Positions 35,934 to 45,974 of a DNA stretch of 64,000 bases are shown in pieces. Positions within the stretch are counted from its first letter, which is position 1. The number at the start of each line of letters is the position of its first letter. Source of the stretch: Desulfococcus sp041737845 (GTDB taxonomy: Bacteria; Desulfobacterota; Desulfobacteria; Desulfobacterales; Desulfococcaceae). A program made the position numbers and the translations under genes. The stretch covers positions 14,460-78,459 of the forward strand of contig NZ_JBGSQX010000008.1 in NCBI RefSeq assembly GCF_041737845.1, read 5' to 3'. The notes beneath the pieces were generated by a model. The model did not search any database. It was not told the DNA's origin and saw nothing but the letters and a program-made list of their open reading frames with translations.

Positions 35934-36056
35934 GACGGTTCCGTAAAAAGGCCGAGATCAAGGCTTGCGAATCCCGAGGAATGAGGCGTACTTATAGTAC
36001 GACGCAGTGACAAGGGATACGCGTAACGCAGATATCGGCCTTTTTACGGAACCGTC
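35934..36056. repeat. Palindromic repeat element, copy 1
   Basis: A 123-bp element with 22-bp perfect terminal inverted repeats that start GACGGTTCCGTAAAAAGG and end in its complement. The interior is an imperfect palindrome centred on GTAC TTATA GTAC. It lies between livG and livK, and its last bases overlap the livG stop codon. Almost identical to copy 3 (60260-60383, opposite orientation) and related to copy 2. No ORF inside: MITE- or REP-like in size. Confidence 0.85.
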
Positions 36057-36822
36057 ATGCTTTGGCCGGTTGACCCAGATAAGCTTCAATCACCTTGGGG
36101 TTTCGCTGGATCTCTTCAGGCTTTCCCTCGGCGATCTTCACGCCCCGATCAACGCAGACGATCCGGGTGCAGACCCCCATCACAACCTTCATATCATGCT
36201 CGACCAGAAGCACATCGATGCCCAGGTCGGATATCCTTCCAATGTCTTTCATCAATTCGGAGCTTTCGGACGGGTTCATGCCGGCGGCGGGTTCGTCCAG
36301 GAGCAGCACCCTGGGGTCCGATGCCAGGGCACGCGCGATCTCCAGGCGGCGCTGCAGGCCGTAAGGCAGGTTTTCGGCAACCGTGTCCGCGAACGCGTCC
36401 ACGCCCATGAATGTCAGGGCCTCCTTGGCGCGCGCCTCGATGGCCCGCTCCTCCGTCCGCTGGGACCGGGTTTTGAAAACAGCGCCGACCACCCCCTTTT
36501 TGGAGCGGCAGTGCCGGGCGACCATGGCGTTTTCCACCGCCGTCATCTTGGAGAAAAGGCGGATGTTCTGAAAGGTCCTGGCGACGCCCCTGGAAAAGAT
36601 TTCATGGGGGCTTCGGCCCAGGAGGCTTTCCCCCTCGAACCGGAAGTCTCCCCGGGCCGGCTTGTATACGCCCGTCAATACGTTGAAAACCGTGGTTTTT
36701 CCGGCGCCGTTGGGGCCGATGAGACCGACGATCTCCCCGGACCGGATATCGAAGCTCAACTCCGACAGCGCCTTCAACCCGCCGAACTTTACGGTGATAT
36801 CCTGAAGTTCTAGATGTGCCAT
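36055..36822 (-). CDS. livG: Branched-chain amino acid-type ABC transporter ATPase LivG
   Basis: A 255-residue ATPase: LELQDITVKFGGLKALSEL at the start, Walker A GPNGAGKTT, signature NLPYGLQRRLEIARAL, Walker B VLLLDEPAAGMNP. It is the promoter-proximal gene of the leftward liv operon, an unusual order, as livG more often lies between the permeases and livF. ATG 36822 is chosen (MAHLELQD); the 200 bases upstream are GC-rich with no gene. Its TGA falls at the border of repeat copy 1. Confidence 0.93.
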   Translation of the reverse strand: MAHLELQDITVKFGGLKALSELSFDIRSGEIVGLIGPNGAGKTTVFNVLTGVYKPARGDFRFEGESLLGRSPHEIFSRGVARTFQNIRLFSKMTAVENAMVARHCRSKKGVVGAVFKTRSQRTEERAIEARAKEALTFMGVDAFADTVAENLPYGLQRRLEIARALASDPRVLLLDEPAAGMNPSESSELMKDIGRISDLGIDVLLVEHDMKVVMGVCTRIVCVDRGVKIAEGKPEEIQRNPKVIEAYLGQPAKA

Positions 36823-37032
36823 GATTCCCGCTGGTTTCCTGGGTTGTCCTGAGCGCTGGGGCCGTGGGTCCCGGGCCTTTTCTCCGTCATCGGGCGCGAC
36901 GCGCCGGGGCCGCGGGGGATCTCCGGGCTTCCCGCCGTCTCCCGGATCACTGCCGCCAGCCGGGGCCCGCGATGCGGGGTGAGGGGGAGAGCCATCCAGC
37001 CTGGAAATCCGAAAGCGTGCACCCAACCCTTT

Positions 37033-37156
37033 GATGAACTCGCAAAAAGTTCGAGGTCAAGACCTGCGAATCCCGAGGAATGAGGCGTACTTAAAGTGCG
37101 CCGCAATGACGGGGAATGAAGCATAACGCGGATATCGGACTTTTTGCGGAACCGTG
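37033..37156. repeat. Palindromic repeat element, copy 2 (diverged)
   Basis: A 124-bp relative of copies 1 and 3 in the leader of the liv operon. The core GCGAATCCCGAGGAATGAGG is identical, but the ends have drifted (GATGAACTCGCAAAAAGTTC on the left, GACTTTTTGCGGAACCGTG on the right, the latter still near the consensus). Confidence 0.75.
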
Positions 37157-37163
37157 AAGCCTT

Positions 37164-37178
37164 AATGGTCTGACCATT
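37164..37178. promoter_or_regulatory. GntR/FadR-type operator palindrome
   Basis: A perfect 15-bp palindrome, AATGGTC T GACCATT, containing TGGTCTGACCA, which matches the TGGTCnGACCA consensus known for FadR/PdhR/LldR-type GntR regulators. It lies just downstream of a TTGACA (minus strand, about 37200-37195) and AT-rich bases that could be the liv promoter, so a bound repressor would block livG-livF and the MDR gene. No GntR gene is in the window. The remainder of 36823-37310 holds repeat copy 2 and no gene. Confidence 0.6.
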
Positions 37179-37310
37179 TACTATACCCCGGGATACCGTG
37201 TCAAGCATTTTTCACTACACGAAAAGCGTGCAACCCGCCGGATTTGAAAGCCGTTTCCGCCCGAACCAGGGGGGACGCGCTGACCGGAACGGCGCCCATT
37301 CCAGGCCGCT

Positions 37311-38978
37311 CTATCCGCCGGTGCCCAGGCCCGCCCCCCGGCGCCGGCAGGCCTCGGCGAAATCCTCGGGGTAATGGCCGTTGATCCAACGGAGCTGCGC
37401 CTCGGTGAAGGAGCCGGGGGAATAGGGGAGCTTGGGCAGAAAGCAATAGAGCAGCCGCTGATCGGTATCGGCCGAGTCGAAGCGCCTGGACCCTTCGAAG
37501 GTCGTGATCATGCGCGCGCCCATCCGTTCCAGCACGGTGACGGCAATCCACATGGCCCGGTCGAGGGAGGCCCGCGTCCCGGGGTCGGCCTCCAGGATGT
37601 GCCCCACCGGCCGCCGGGTCATCAACTGGAGCTCCCACGGGGATGTCTGGGCTTTGGGCGCAAAAAGCAGCACCGCCTCGTCCTGGTGGACGATGAGGCT
37701 CTCCGGCCGGTCTGTCCGCCCGTCCAGCCTTCGGTTGTTCTGGATGGCGCGGAGGTAGGCCGAGAAAAAATCGATGTGATGGCGGTGCTTGAAGCGGGCG
37801 GTGAAGTCCGCGATCAGGTCCCCGAAGGCGAAGGTATCCGGAAGCCGGCCCCCGGCATCGCCCGCACCCGCCGAAGCGGTCGTCTCCACCCGGGAGAAGG
37901 CGCCCGGAATCATGGCGTACTGCTGGTGGACCTGCTGATGGGAGGCGTGGAGCCGGTAGCCGCTGGGCGAGAGGTCGAACCCGAAGTTCCATCCCCACAG
38001 GGTGGCGGTGAAGTCCAGGCGTTCGCGGTTTTCCGGCGAGGAAAGGGCGTCCAGAATCTCTCGTCGCAACCGCTCCAGATCCTCCACCGACATGGTTTTT
38101 CGGCCGGCGGGCACGGCGATGCCGAGTTCTTCGGCCACCCGGGCGTAAGTTCGCTGGTAGTAGAGGTGCCGCATGCCGACGATGTCTTTTTGCGAGAGAT
38201 CGCAGGCCCGGTATCGAGCCGCGTCGTTGGCCATGTTGGCGGCATAGTGGCCCCAGGGGATGTAGCTGTTCCGGCGGAGATACTCAAAGATGTGGGTTCT
38301 GCCGCCGTCGGCCCGGACCTCGCCGACGATCTCGCTGGATCCCTGAGCCCCCGGACGCAGGACCATCACCTCCCGATAGTCCTCGGGCAGATGGATGTTG
38401 TTGGCCAGAACCTCGTGCAGGGTAGGGTCCAGGATCCTGGCCGACGGTTTTCCCTGTGGGTCCCGCTCATAGCGCAGGCCCGTGGGCCGGCCTGTCTCCG
38501 GGTCCGTTTCGAATTCACAGCAGTGCCGGGCGATCCGGACCAGGTCGCCGGGGTCCGTGCCGTTTGCGGCAAGGGCCAGGAGCACGGGGCTTGGCAGGAT
38601 CCCGAACAGAGTGTCGAGCCTCGCGGGGGAGATGTCCTCGCCCAGCCATGTCCGGACGGCTTCGGACAGGGAGACGGCGGGCCTCTCCGGGAGCGATATG
38701 GCCCATGGGTCTTCGGCCAGCCGGTCGGCGCTCCGTTTGATGATGAAGGTGGCGCCCCGGAACGGGAACGGGTTGGCGATCTCGAAGATGGCGTCCGCGT
38801 GAGGTTCTGTGACGTCTCCGGGCGGGAAATTGGCTATGTTTCGGACGTCGGTGCCGTCGTCGCAGGCGCCCAGGGCGGCTACAGGGTCGGTCTCCCGGAA
38901 ATTGCTGACGTGGAAGCCCGGCTCGTGAATGCCGACGGCAAAGCCTCCGCCGGGGGTGACGCAGGTTTTCAGGGTCAT
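37311..38978 (-). CDS. Hypothetical protein, possibly HIT/GalT-like
   Basis: A soluble protein of about 556 residues (ATG 38978, with GAGGT eight bases upstream; the frame stays open to 39107). I do not recognise the family. Residues near HASHQQVHQQY and the C-terminal region ESLIVHQDEAVLLFAPKA ... LPYSPGSF are faintly like the galactose-1-phosphate uridylyltransferase / HIT superfamily, where a His-rich strand and such a C-terminal segment occur, but the exact HxHxQ motif is not present. The gene stands alone, divergent from the CBS-ACT gene and upstream of the liv operon. Confidence 0.72.
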   Translation of the reverse strand: MTLKTCVTPGGGFAVGIHEPGFHVSNFRETDPVAALGACDDGTDVRNIANFPPGDVTEPHADAIFEIANPFPFRGATFIIKRSADRLAEDPWAISLPERPAVSLSEAVRTWLGEDISPARLDTLFGILPSPVLLALAANGTDPGDLVRIARHCCEFETDPETGRPTGLRYERDPQGKPSARILDPTLHEVLANNIHLPEDYREVMVLRPGAQGSSEIVGEVRADGGRTHIFEYLRRNSYIPWGHYAANMANDAARYRACDLSQKDIVGMRHLYYQRTYARVAEELGIAVPAGRKTMSVEDLERLRREILDALSSPENRERLDFTATLWGWNFGFDLSPSGYRLHASHQQVHQQYAMIPGAFSRVETTASAGAGDAGGRLPDTFAFGDLIADFTARFKHRHHIDFFSAYLRAIQNNRRLDGRTDRPESLIVHQDEAVLLFAPKAQTSPWELQLMTRRPVGHILEADPGTRASLDRAMWIAVTVLERMGARMITTFEGSRRFDSADTDQRLLYCFLPKLPYSPGSFTEAQLRWINGHYPEDFAEACRRRGAGLGTGG

Positions 38979-39160
38979 GGAACCGTACCTCAGGGGTGAT
39001 GAATACGCATGCACGATGAAAATGCTCTTTTTCCCCAATAGCATATTGGCTCGTTCAGTCAAGTGGGACGTCATCCGTCGGTACGCATCACTTTTTCTTT
39101 TGTTCATTTTTGCCGAAATTTGTTATGTTAAAAGGAAAAATCAGCGAGGGAGGATGCACC

Positions 39161-39871
39161 ATGCTCGTGAAAAACTGGATGAGCCGGCGGTTGATCACCG
39201 TCGACATCGACGCTTCCATGGCGGATGCCGTCAAATTGATGAAAACCAACGATATTCACCTGCTGCCGGTGGTCGATAAGGAGAAGCTCTCCGGCGTCGT
39301 CACCGACAGGGACATCAAACGGGCGTCCGCATCCGATGCCACGGCCCTCGAGATGTATGAACTCATCTACCTGCTTTCCAAGATCACGGTGCGCAGCATC
39401 ATGACACGGAAGGTGATCAGCCTGGCCCCCGTCATGACCGTCGAGGAGGCCGCGGAGATCCTCATGAAGCACAAGATTTCCGGGGCGCCGGTCGTCGATG
39501 AGAACGGGGTGATCCTGGGGGTCATCACCAAAAGCGATCTTTTCAGGATGCTGATTTCCCTCACCGGGCTGCCGAACCGGGGAATCCAGTTCGCCCTCAA
39601 GGTGAAAAACCGGCCCGGGGTGATTCAGGATCTCGTCGAGATTTTCGGGAAATATGAGGGGCAGCTCGTCAACGTCCTGATCTCCCACAAACCGACAACC
39701 GATGAGAAATTCATCAAGGTTTATTTTCGACTCTTCGGCCTCGACCGATCGAAACTGGCCGCCTTGAAGGAGGACCTCCTGGAAAAGGCGTCCCTGCTCT
39801 ATCTTGTCGACTATTTCGAAAACAGGCGGGAAATCTACGACGCCGACGGCGACTTGGCCGGGCGGACCTGA
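39161..39871 (+). CDS. CBS-pair and ACT domain protein (AcuB-like)
   Basis: A 236-residue protein: two CBS motifs (MLVKNWMSRRLITVD through DIKRAS, and VRSIMTRKVISLAPVMTVEEAAEILMKH through LGVITKSDLFRML, about residues 1-140) followed by an ACT-like domain (FALKVKNRPGVIQDLVEIFGKYEG). This matches the AcuB-type architecture, thought to sense adenine nucleotides or amino acids. GAGGGAGG precedes the ATG 39161. It is followed by aspA 33 bases later and may regulate it or the wider metabolism. Confidence 0.87.
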   Translation: MLVKNWMSRRLITVDIDASMADAVKLMKTNDIHLLPVVDKEKLSGVVTDRDIKRASASDATALEMYELIYLLSKITVRSIMTRKVISLAPVMTVEEAAEILMKHKISGAPVVDENGVILGVITKSDLFRMLISLTGLPNRGIQFALKVKNRPGVIQDLVEIFGKYEGQLVNVLISHKPTTDEKFIKVYFRLFGLDRSKLAALKEDLLEKASLLYLVDYFENRREIYDADGDLAGRT

Positions 39872-39904
39872 GCCCGCGGGATTTCTATTGCAAAGGAGGG
39901 CGGG

Positions 39905-41317
<1,413 letters not shown>

Positions 41318-41363
41318 CAGCATTGAAGCCTCAAGCGTTATATCTGAAAAAAGGAGTTGCACG

Positions 41364-42164
41364 ATGAAAACGGCCTTGACCATCGCCGGATCGGATTCGT
41401 CCGGCGGGGCCGGCATCCAGGCGGACCTCAAGACATTCCAGGCCCATGGCGTTTACGGCATGAGCGCCATCACGGCGGTCACCGTCCAGAATACGCAAAA
41501 GGTCTTCGACGTGCAGGAAATGACGCCCGATATCGTCCGGGGCCAGATCCGCTGCCTGTTCGACGACATCGACATCCACGCCGTCAAGATCGGCATGGTC
41601 GCCAGCATCCCCCTCATCCGGGCCATCGCAGAATCCCTGGCGGCCGTATCCCCCCCGCCCGTCGTCCTGGACCCGGTGATGATCTCCAAGAGCGGCTACC
41701 GCCTGCTGCGGCAGGACGCCCAGGAGGCCCTCGTCGGGCACCTGTTCCCCCTGGCGGAGGTGGTCACGCCCAACATTTTCGAGGCCGAGGCCCTCTCGGG
41801 GGTTTCCATTCGGACCGTTTCGGAGATGAAGGCCGCGGCCCAGAGGATTCTGGACCTGGGGGCGAAAAAGGTGGTGGTCAAGGGCGGGCACCTCGGGGAG
41901 GCGCGGGCCACGGATGTCCTTTACGACGGGCGGGAGTTCCGCACCCTCGAAAGCCGATGGATCGAGACGAAAAACACCCATGGCACCGGATGCACCTTCT
42001 CGTCGGCCGTGGCGGCCAACCTGGCCCTGGGCCGCGATTTCTTCGACGCCGTGACCCGGGCCAAGGCTTACATCACCGGCGCCATCGAGCACGCCCTCGA
42101 CATCGGAAAAGGCTATGGCCCCACCCATCACTTCTACGACCTCTACGCCCGTGCCGGCATGTAG
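41364..42164 (+). CDS. thiD: Hydroxymethylpyrimidine/phosphomethylpyrimidine kinase
   Basis: A 266-residue ThiD kinase that phosphorylates HMP and HMP-P in thiamin synthesis. It has the ribokinase-fold signature AGSDSSGGAGIQADLKTF at the N-terminus and the anion-hole motif KNTHGTGCTFSSAVAANLA near the C-terminus. AAAAGGAG precedes the ATG. No TPP riboswitch fits in the 46-base gap upstream; thiC and thiE are not nearby. Confidence 0.94.
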   Translation: MKTALTIAGSDSSGGAGIQADLKTFQAHGVYGMSAITAVTVQNTQKVFDVQEMTPDIVRGQIRCLFDDIDIHAVKIGMVASIPLIRAIAESLAAVSPPPVVLDPVMISKSGYRLLRQDAQEALVGHLFPLAEVVTPNIFEAEALSGVSIRTVSEMKAAAQRILDLGAKKVVVKGGHLGEARATDVLYDGREFRTLESRWIETKNTHGTGCTFSSAVAANLALGRDFFDAVTRAKAYITGAIEHALDIGKGYGPTHHFYDLYARAGM

Positions 42165-42234
42165 GGGCAACCCCCCGTGGTTGCCCTCCGTCATCCATTG
42201 CCGAAATCTCCAATTGAAAAGAGAGAACGCCTCG

Positions 42235-43023
42235 ATGAAACTCTTCGACAGCCATTGCCATCTGAGCGACCCGGGGTATGCCCAGGATTTTGACCGGGTC
42301 CTCCGCCGGATGTCTGATACGGGCGTCGCGGCCGCCATACTGGTTGGCGTCAACCGTAAGGACTCGGAAAAGGCGGTTCGGCTTGCCGCTTCCCATCCCG
42401 GACTGTATGCCTCGGTGGGCGTCCATCCCCACGACGCCGAGAACTGCTCCGAGGAAACCCTGCATGCGCTCAAGGCCCTGGCCGGGCACCCGAAGGTCCG
42501 GGCCTGGGGGGAGACGGGGCTCGATTTCAACCGGATGTTCTCCCCGAGGGACATCCAGGAACTGTGGTTCATGCGGCAGATAGAAACGGCGGATGAACTG
42601 GACCTGCCGCTGATTTTCCACGAAAGGGATTCCGGGGGGCGGTTTCTGGAGATCGTGAAGGTCACCCATGCGAAGGGACGGCGGGGGGTGGTCCATTGCT
42701 TCAGCGGCACCCGGAAGGAAATGGAAGCCTACCTCGACCTGGGATACCACATCGGCATCACCGGGATCCTCACCATCCAGCAGCGCGGGGCCGACCTGCG
42801 GGCATTGGCCCCCCGCATCCCGCTGGAACGGCTTCTGATCGAAACCGACGCCCCTTACCTGACGCCCGCCCCCCAGAAGAACAAAACCCGGCGAAATGAA
42901 CCGGCCTTCGTGGCGTCGACCCTCCTGAAGCTGGCCGAACTCCGGGGCGAAGACCCCGAATCGCTTGCGGAGGCGACCTGGAACAATGCCTGCCGCCTGT
43001 TCGGCATCCATCCGGAAGCGTGA
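42235..43023 (+). CDS. tatD: TatD-family metal-dependent hydrolase
   Basis: A 262-residue TatD-type DNase: FDSHCHLSD gives the first metal ligands (HxH), GETGLDF the Glu, then LIFHERD, VVHCFSGT and ETDAPYLTP, all in the expected order. Members act as 3'-5' exonucleases or deoxyribonucleases in DNA repair. ATG 42235 is chosen; the longer frame from 42115 overlaps thiD without a conserved N-terminus. Confidence 0.93.
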   Translation: MKLFDSHCHLSDPGYAQDFDRVLRRMSDTGVAAAILVGVNRKDSEKAVRLAASHPGLYASVGVHPHDAENCSEETLHALKALAGHPKVRAWGETGLDFNRMFSPRDIQELWFMRQIETADELDLPLIFHERDSGGRFLEIVKVTHAKGRRGVVHCFSGTRKEMEAYLDLGYHIGITGILTIQQRGADLRALAPRIPLERLLIETDAPYLTPAPQKNKTRRNEPAFVASTLLKLAELRGEDPESLAEATWNNACRLFGIHPEA

Positions 43024-43243
43024 AGCCGACGTCGCAATCGTTTCCCTTCGCGACCTTTATGGTGATGTCTGAATGGACAATCATGAAAATTTCTGATAGA
43101 CGTGATCGAAATTTTATCCGCCATCCGCACCCCCCGGAAGGGGAGCTTGCCTTTATGGAGAACTCGCTGCGCCCCAAAAGATATCTTCATGATTTTTCTT
43201 TAAATCTCCTTCATCCGAGCGTGTTTGAGGCCCGTAATTACAA

Positions 43244-43272
43244 TTGACATACTGGTTAGGCGTTGATAGAAT
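43244..43272 (+). promoter_or_regulatory. Consensus-like promoter of ptsH-ptsI
   Basis: TTGACA (43244-43249), 17-base spacer, TAGAAT (43267-43272), giving a leader of about 50 bases before ptsH. The remainder of the gap 43024-43327 shows no gene or RNA I can identify. Confidence 0.65.
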
Positions 43273-43327
43273 ACCCAACTTTTGTTAAAGCAACCCGGTT
43301 GCTTATCGGTAAAAAAACACATCAGGC

Positions 43328-43624
43328 ATGCGTGATATGGAAACGAGCAGGGCGCACGACCCCCTTTCAAGGGAGGTCGTCATCATCAACGAACTGGGCC
43401 TTCATGCCAGATCCGCCGCCAAGATTGCGGCGATCGCCGGCGACGCCGAATCGCAGGTGTATCTTTCCAGGGACGGCGAGTCGGTGGATGCCAGAAGCAT
43501 CATCGATATGCTGACCCTGGCCTGTGGAAAAGGCGTGCGGATCACCATCACCGTCGATTCAGGAAAGGATGCCGGAATTTTGAGCAAAATAGTGGATCTC
43601 GTTGAAGATGGATTCGGAGAGTAA
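43328..43624 (+). CDS. ptsH: Phosphocarrier protein HPr
   Basis: A 98-residue HPr. The phospho-acceptor histidine is in NELGLHARSAAK (His 26), and 31 residues later the regulatory serine DARSIIDML (Ser 57) is conserved, the same spacing as His15-Ser46 in classic HPr. The presence of that serine makes regulation by an HPr kinase possible, although none is in the window. A start at ATG 43337 would remove three residues. ptsI follows seven bases later. Confidence 0.93.
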   Translation: MRDMETSRAHDPLSREVVIINELGLHARSAAKIAAIAGDAESQVYLSRDGESVDARSIIDMLTLACGKGVRITITVDSGKDAGILSKIVDLVEDGFGE

Positions 43625-43630
43625 ACCGAT

Positions 43631-45412
43631 ATGACCGAACCGGAATCACAGGAGATCGTGCTGAAGGGCCTGGGCGTGGCCCCGGGCATCTGCATTGGAA
43701 AGGCCTATCTGGTCGACAAGGAAGGGGTCAATGTCGTCAAGAAATACACCGTCGCCGAATCGGAAATCCAGAAAGAGGAGAATCGATTCAAGGCTGCGGT
43801 CGGCAAGGCCAGGCAGGAGCTGCGCGTCATCATCCAGGAAACGCCCAAAGAGCTTCGGCAGCATATCGCCATTTTAGAGACCCATATTGTCCTGCTGCAG
43901 GATAAGATGCTCTACGGCCGCACCATCGACACCATCCATAGATTTCGATACAATGCGGAATGGGCCCTCAAAAACGTCGTCGACGAGCTGAAAGCCATGT
44001 TCCAGAATATGTCCGAGCCCTATTTCAGGGAACGCGGCGCCGACATCGGCCATGTGTCGGACCGGATCATGCGGAACCTGGTGGGAGTGGAAGCGGTCAA
44101 CATCAAGGACATCGACAAGCGGGTCATCCTGGTGGCAAGGGACCTCTCTCCGGCGGAGACCAGCCAGATTCAGCTCGAGCGCATCAAGGGGCTCGTAACC
44201 GACGGCGGCGGGATCGCCTCCCACACGGGCATCATCGCCCGGACCCTCGACATTCCGGCGGTGCTGGGCCTCAACAACGCCTCCCAGATCATCAAAAATG
44301 ACGATTTCATCGTGGTGGACGGCCAGGCCGGCCTCCTGATCATCCATCCCACGGAACAGACCCTGATGGAGTACGAGGAGCGCTCCATACGGTATGAACG
44401 GCATAAGGCGCTCATCGCCCGGGAGAGCCGCATGCCCGCCAAGACCGTGGACGGCGTCGCTATCCAGGTGATGGGCAACATCGAGCTCCCCGAGGAGGTG
44501 GTCGCCGTGCGGGACCACGGCGGCAACGGGATCGGCCTCTACCGCACCGAGTTCCAGTACATGGGACGGCGGGGTTTCCCGACGGAGGACGAGCTGTTCG
44601 ACAAATACCGGGATGTCGTGGAGGTGATGTCGCCCCGGCCCGTCACCATCCGGACCCTCGACATCAACGGCGACAAGGCCCTGCCCAACCAGCCCGCCAC
44701 CGACGAGGCCAACCCGGTGCTGGGGCTTCGCGCCATCCGGTACTGCCTCAAGAAGCCGGAGATTTTCAAAACCCAGCTCCGGGCCATTCTCCGGGCGGCG
44801 CTGTACGGCAACGTTCGAATCATGTTCCCCATGATTTCGAGCTGCGAGGAGGTCCGGCAGGCCAAGGCCCTCCTCAAGGAGGCCGCCGACGCCCTGGCCG
44901 CCGAGGGGACCGAATTCGAGTACAATGTCGACGTCGGCATCATGATCGAGGTGCCGTCGGCCGTTACCATCGCCGACATGCTGGCCCCCGAGGTCGATTT
45001 TTTCAGCATCGGGACCAACGACCTGATCCAGTACGCCCTGGCCATCGACCGGAGCAATCGGTATGTCTCCCATATGTACCAGCCGCTTCACCCCGCCATC
45101 ATCCGGATGATCCGGACGGTGGTGGACGTGGGCCACCAGAAGGGGATCAAGGTCTTCATGTGCGGCGAGATGGCGGGCGATCCCATCTATCTGCCGGTAC
45201 TGCTGGGGCTGGGGCTGGATGAACTCAGCATGAACGCCCAGTCGATCCCGCTGGTGAAGAACGCCATCCGAAAGCTGAGCCTCAAGGAGAGCCGGGCCTT
45301 TATGTACAGGGTTTTCAAGGAGAAGATGGAAAGCCATGTCGAGGCGATGTTGAAAAGCGCCTACGCCGGCGTTCTTTTCGATCTGGATTTTGAAGAAGAC
45401 GTCGCCGTCTGA
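43631..45412 (+). CDS. ptsI: PTS enzyme I (phosphoenolpyruvate-protein phosphotransferase)
   Basis: A 593-residue EI that passes phosphate from PEP to HPr. The active-site His is in GGGIASHTGIIARTLDIPAV (about residue 197), the PEP-binding barrel shows NGIGLYRTEFQYM and SIGTNDLIQYALAIDR, and the C-terminal catalytic Cys lies in FMCGEMAGDP. It is a complete enzyme, in contrast to the barrel-less PEP-synthase-like protein at 57119. No sugar-specific EII is in the window, so the pair may feed an EII elsewhere or a regulatory PTS branch. Confidence 0.95.
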   Translation: MTEPESQEIVLKGLGVAPGICIGKAYLVDKEGVNVVKKYTVAESEIQKEENRFKAAVGKARQELRVIIQETPKELRQHIAILETHIVLLQDKMLYGRTIDTIHRFRYNAEWALKNVVDELKAMFQNMSEPYFRERGADIGHVSDRIMRNLVGVEAVNIKDIDKRVILVARDLSPAETSQIQLERIKGLVTDGGGIASHTGIIARTLDIPAVLGLNNASQIIKNDDFIVVDGQAGLLIIHPTEQTLMEYEERSIRYERHKALIARESRMPAKTVDGVAIQVMGNIELPEEVVAVRDHGGNGIGLYRTEFQYMGRRGFPTEDELFDKYRDVVEVMSPRPVTIRTLDINGDKALPNQPATDEANPVLGLRAIRYCLKKPEIFKTQLRAILRAALYGNVRIMFPMISSCEEVRQAKALLKEAADALAAEGTEFEYNVDVGIMIEVPSAVTIADMLAPEVDFFSIGTNDLIQYALAIDRSNRYVSHMYQPLHPAIIRMIRTVVDVGHQKGIKVFMCGEMAGDPIYLPVLLGLGLDELSMNAQSIPLVKNAIRKLSLKESRAFMYRVFKEKMESHVEAMLKSAYAGVLFDLDFEEDVAV

Positions 45413-45441
45413 CCGGTTGCGACGAAGCGGGGAGACAGGGA

Positions 45442-45903
45442 TTGAAAAAAGAAGGGCGAAAGCTCATCGCCAAAAACAAAAAGGCGCTGTTCAATTATTT
45501 TATCATCGATAAATTCGAGACCGGCATGGTGCTCGTGGGCACAGAGGTGAAATCGCTCCGGATAGGAAATACCCATTTGAAGGACGCCTACGCCAAGGTC
45601 ACGAACGGCGAGATCTTTGTCTATCAGATGCATATCGGTCCATACCCCTTTGCGTACTACGACAACCATGATCCCCTGCGGCCCCGGAAGCTTCTGCTGC
45701 ACGACTATGAAATCCGGAAACTTTACAGCAAGGCCAACGAGCAGGGGCTTTCCCTGATTCCACTGGATGTCTATTTCAAGGACGGCAAGGTCAAGATGAC
45801 CCTTGCCCTGTGCAAGGGCAAACGGCTCCACGACAAGCGGGACTCGATCCGGGACCGGGACAACCGGCGGGACCTGGACCGGAGCCGAAAAGAAAACTCC
45901 TGA
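45442..45903 (+). CDS. smpB: SsrA-binding protein SmpB
   Basis: A 153-residue partner of tmRNA in trans-translation. Family stretches are IAKNKKALFNYFIIDKFETG, VLVGTEVKSLRIGNTHLKDAY, and a basic C-terminal tail (KRLHDKRDSIRDRDNRRD) that enters the ribosomal mRNA channel. The likely start is the TTG at 45442, 8-10 bases after GGGGAGACAGGG. The tmRNA gene itself follows 71 bases downstream. Confidence 0.94.
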   Translation: MKKEGRKLIAKNKKALFNYFIIDKFETGMVLVGTEVKSLRIGNTHLKDAYAKVTNGEIFVYQMHIGPYPFAYYDNHDPLRPRKLLLHDYEIRKLYSKANEQGLSLIPLDVYFKDGKVKMTLALCKGKRLHDKRDSIRDRDNRRDLDRSRKENS

Positions 45904-45908
45904 TTTTC

Positions 45909-45937
45909 TTGACAACCGGCCGGAACTCCATTAATTT
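45909..45937 (+). promoter_or_regulatory. Candidate ssrA promoter
   Basis: TTGACA (45909-45914), 17-base spacer, TAATTT (45932-45937), about 30 bases before the mature tmRNA 5' end. Confidence 0.6.
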
Positions 45938-45974
45938 TATGTCGTAAACAGATCTTTTCCATACTTATCCTTAT

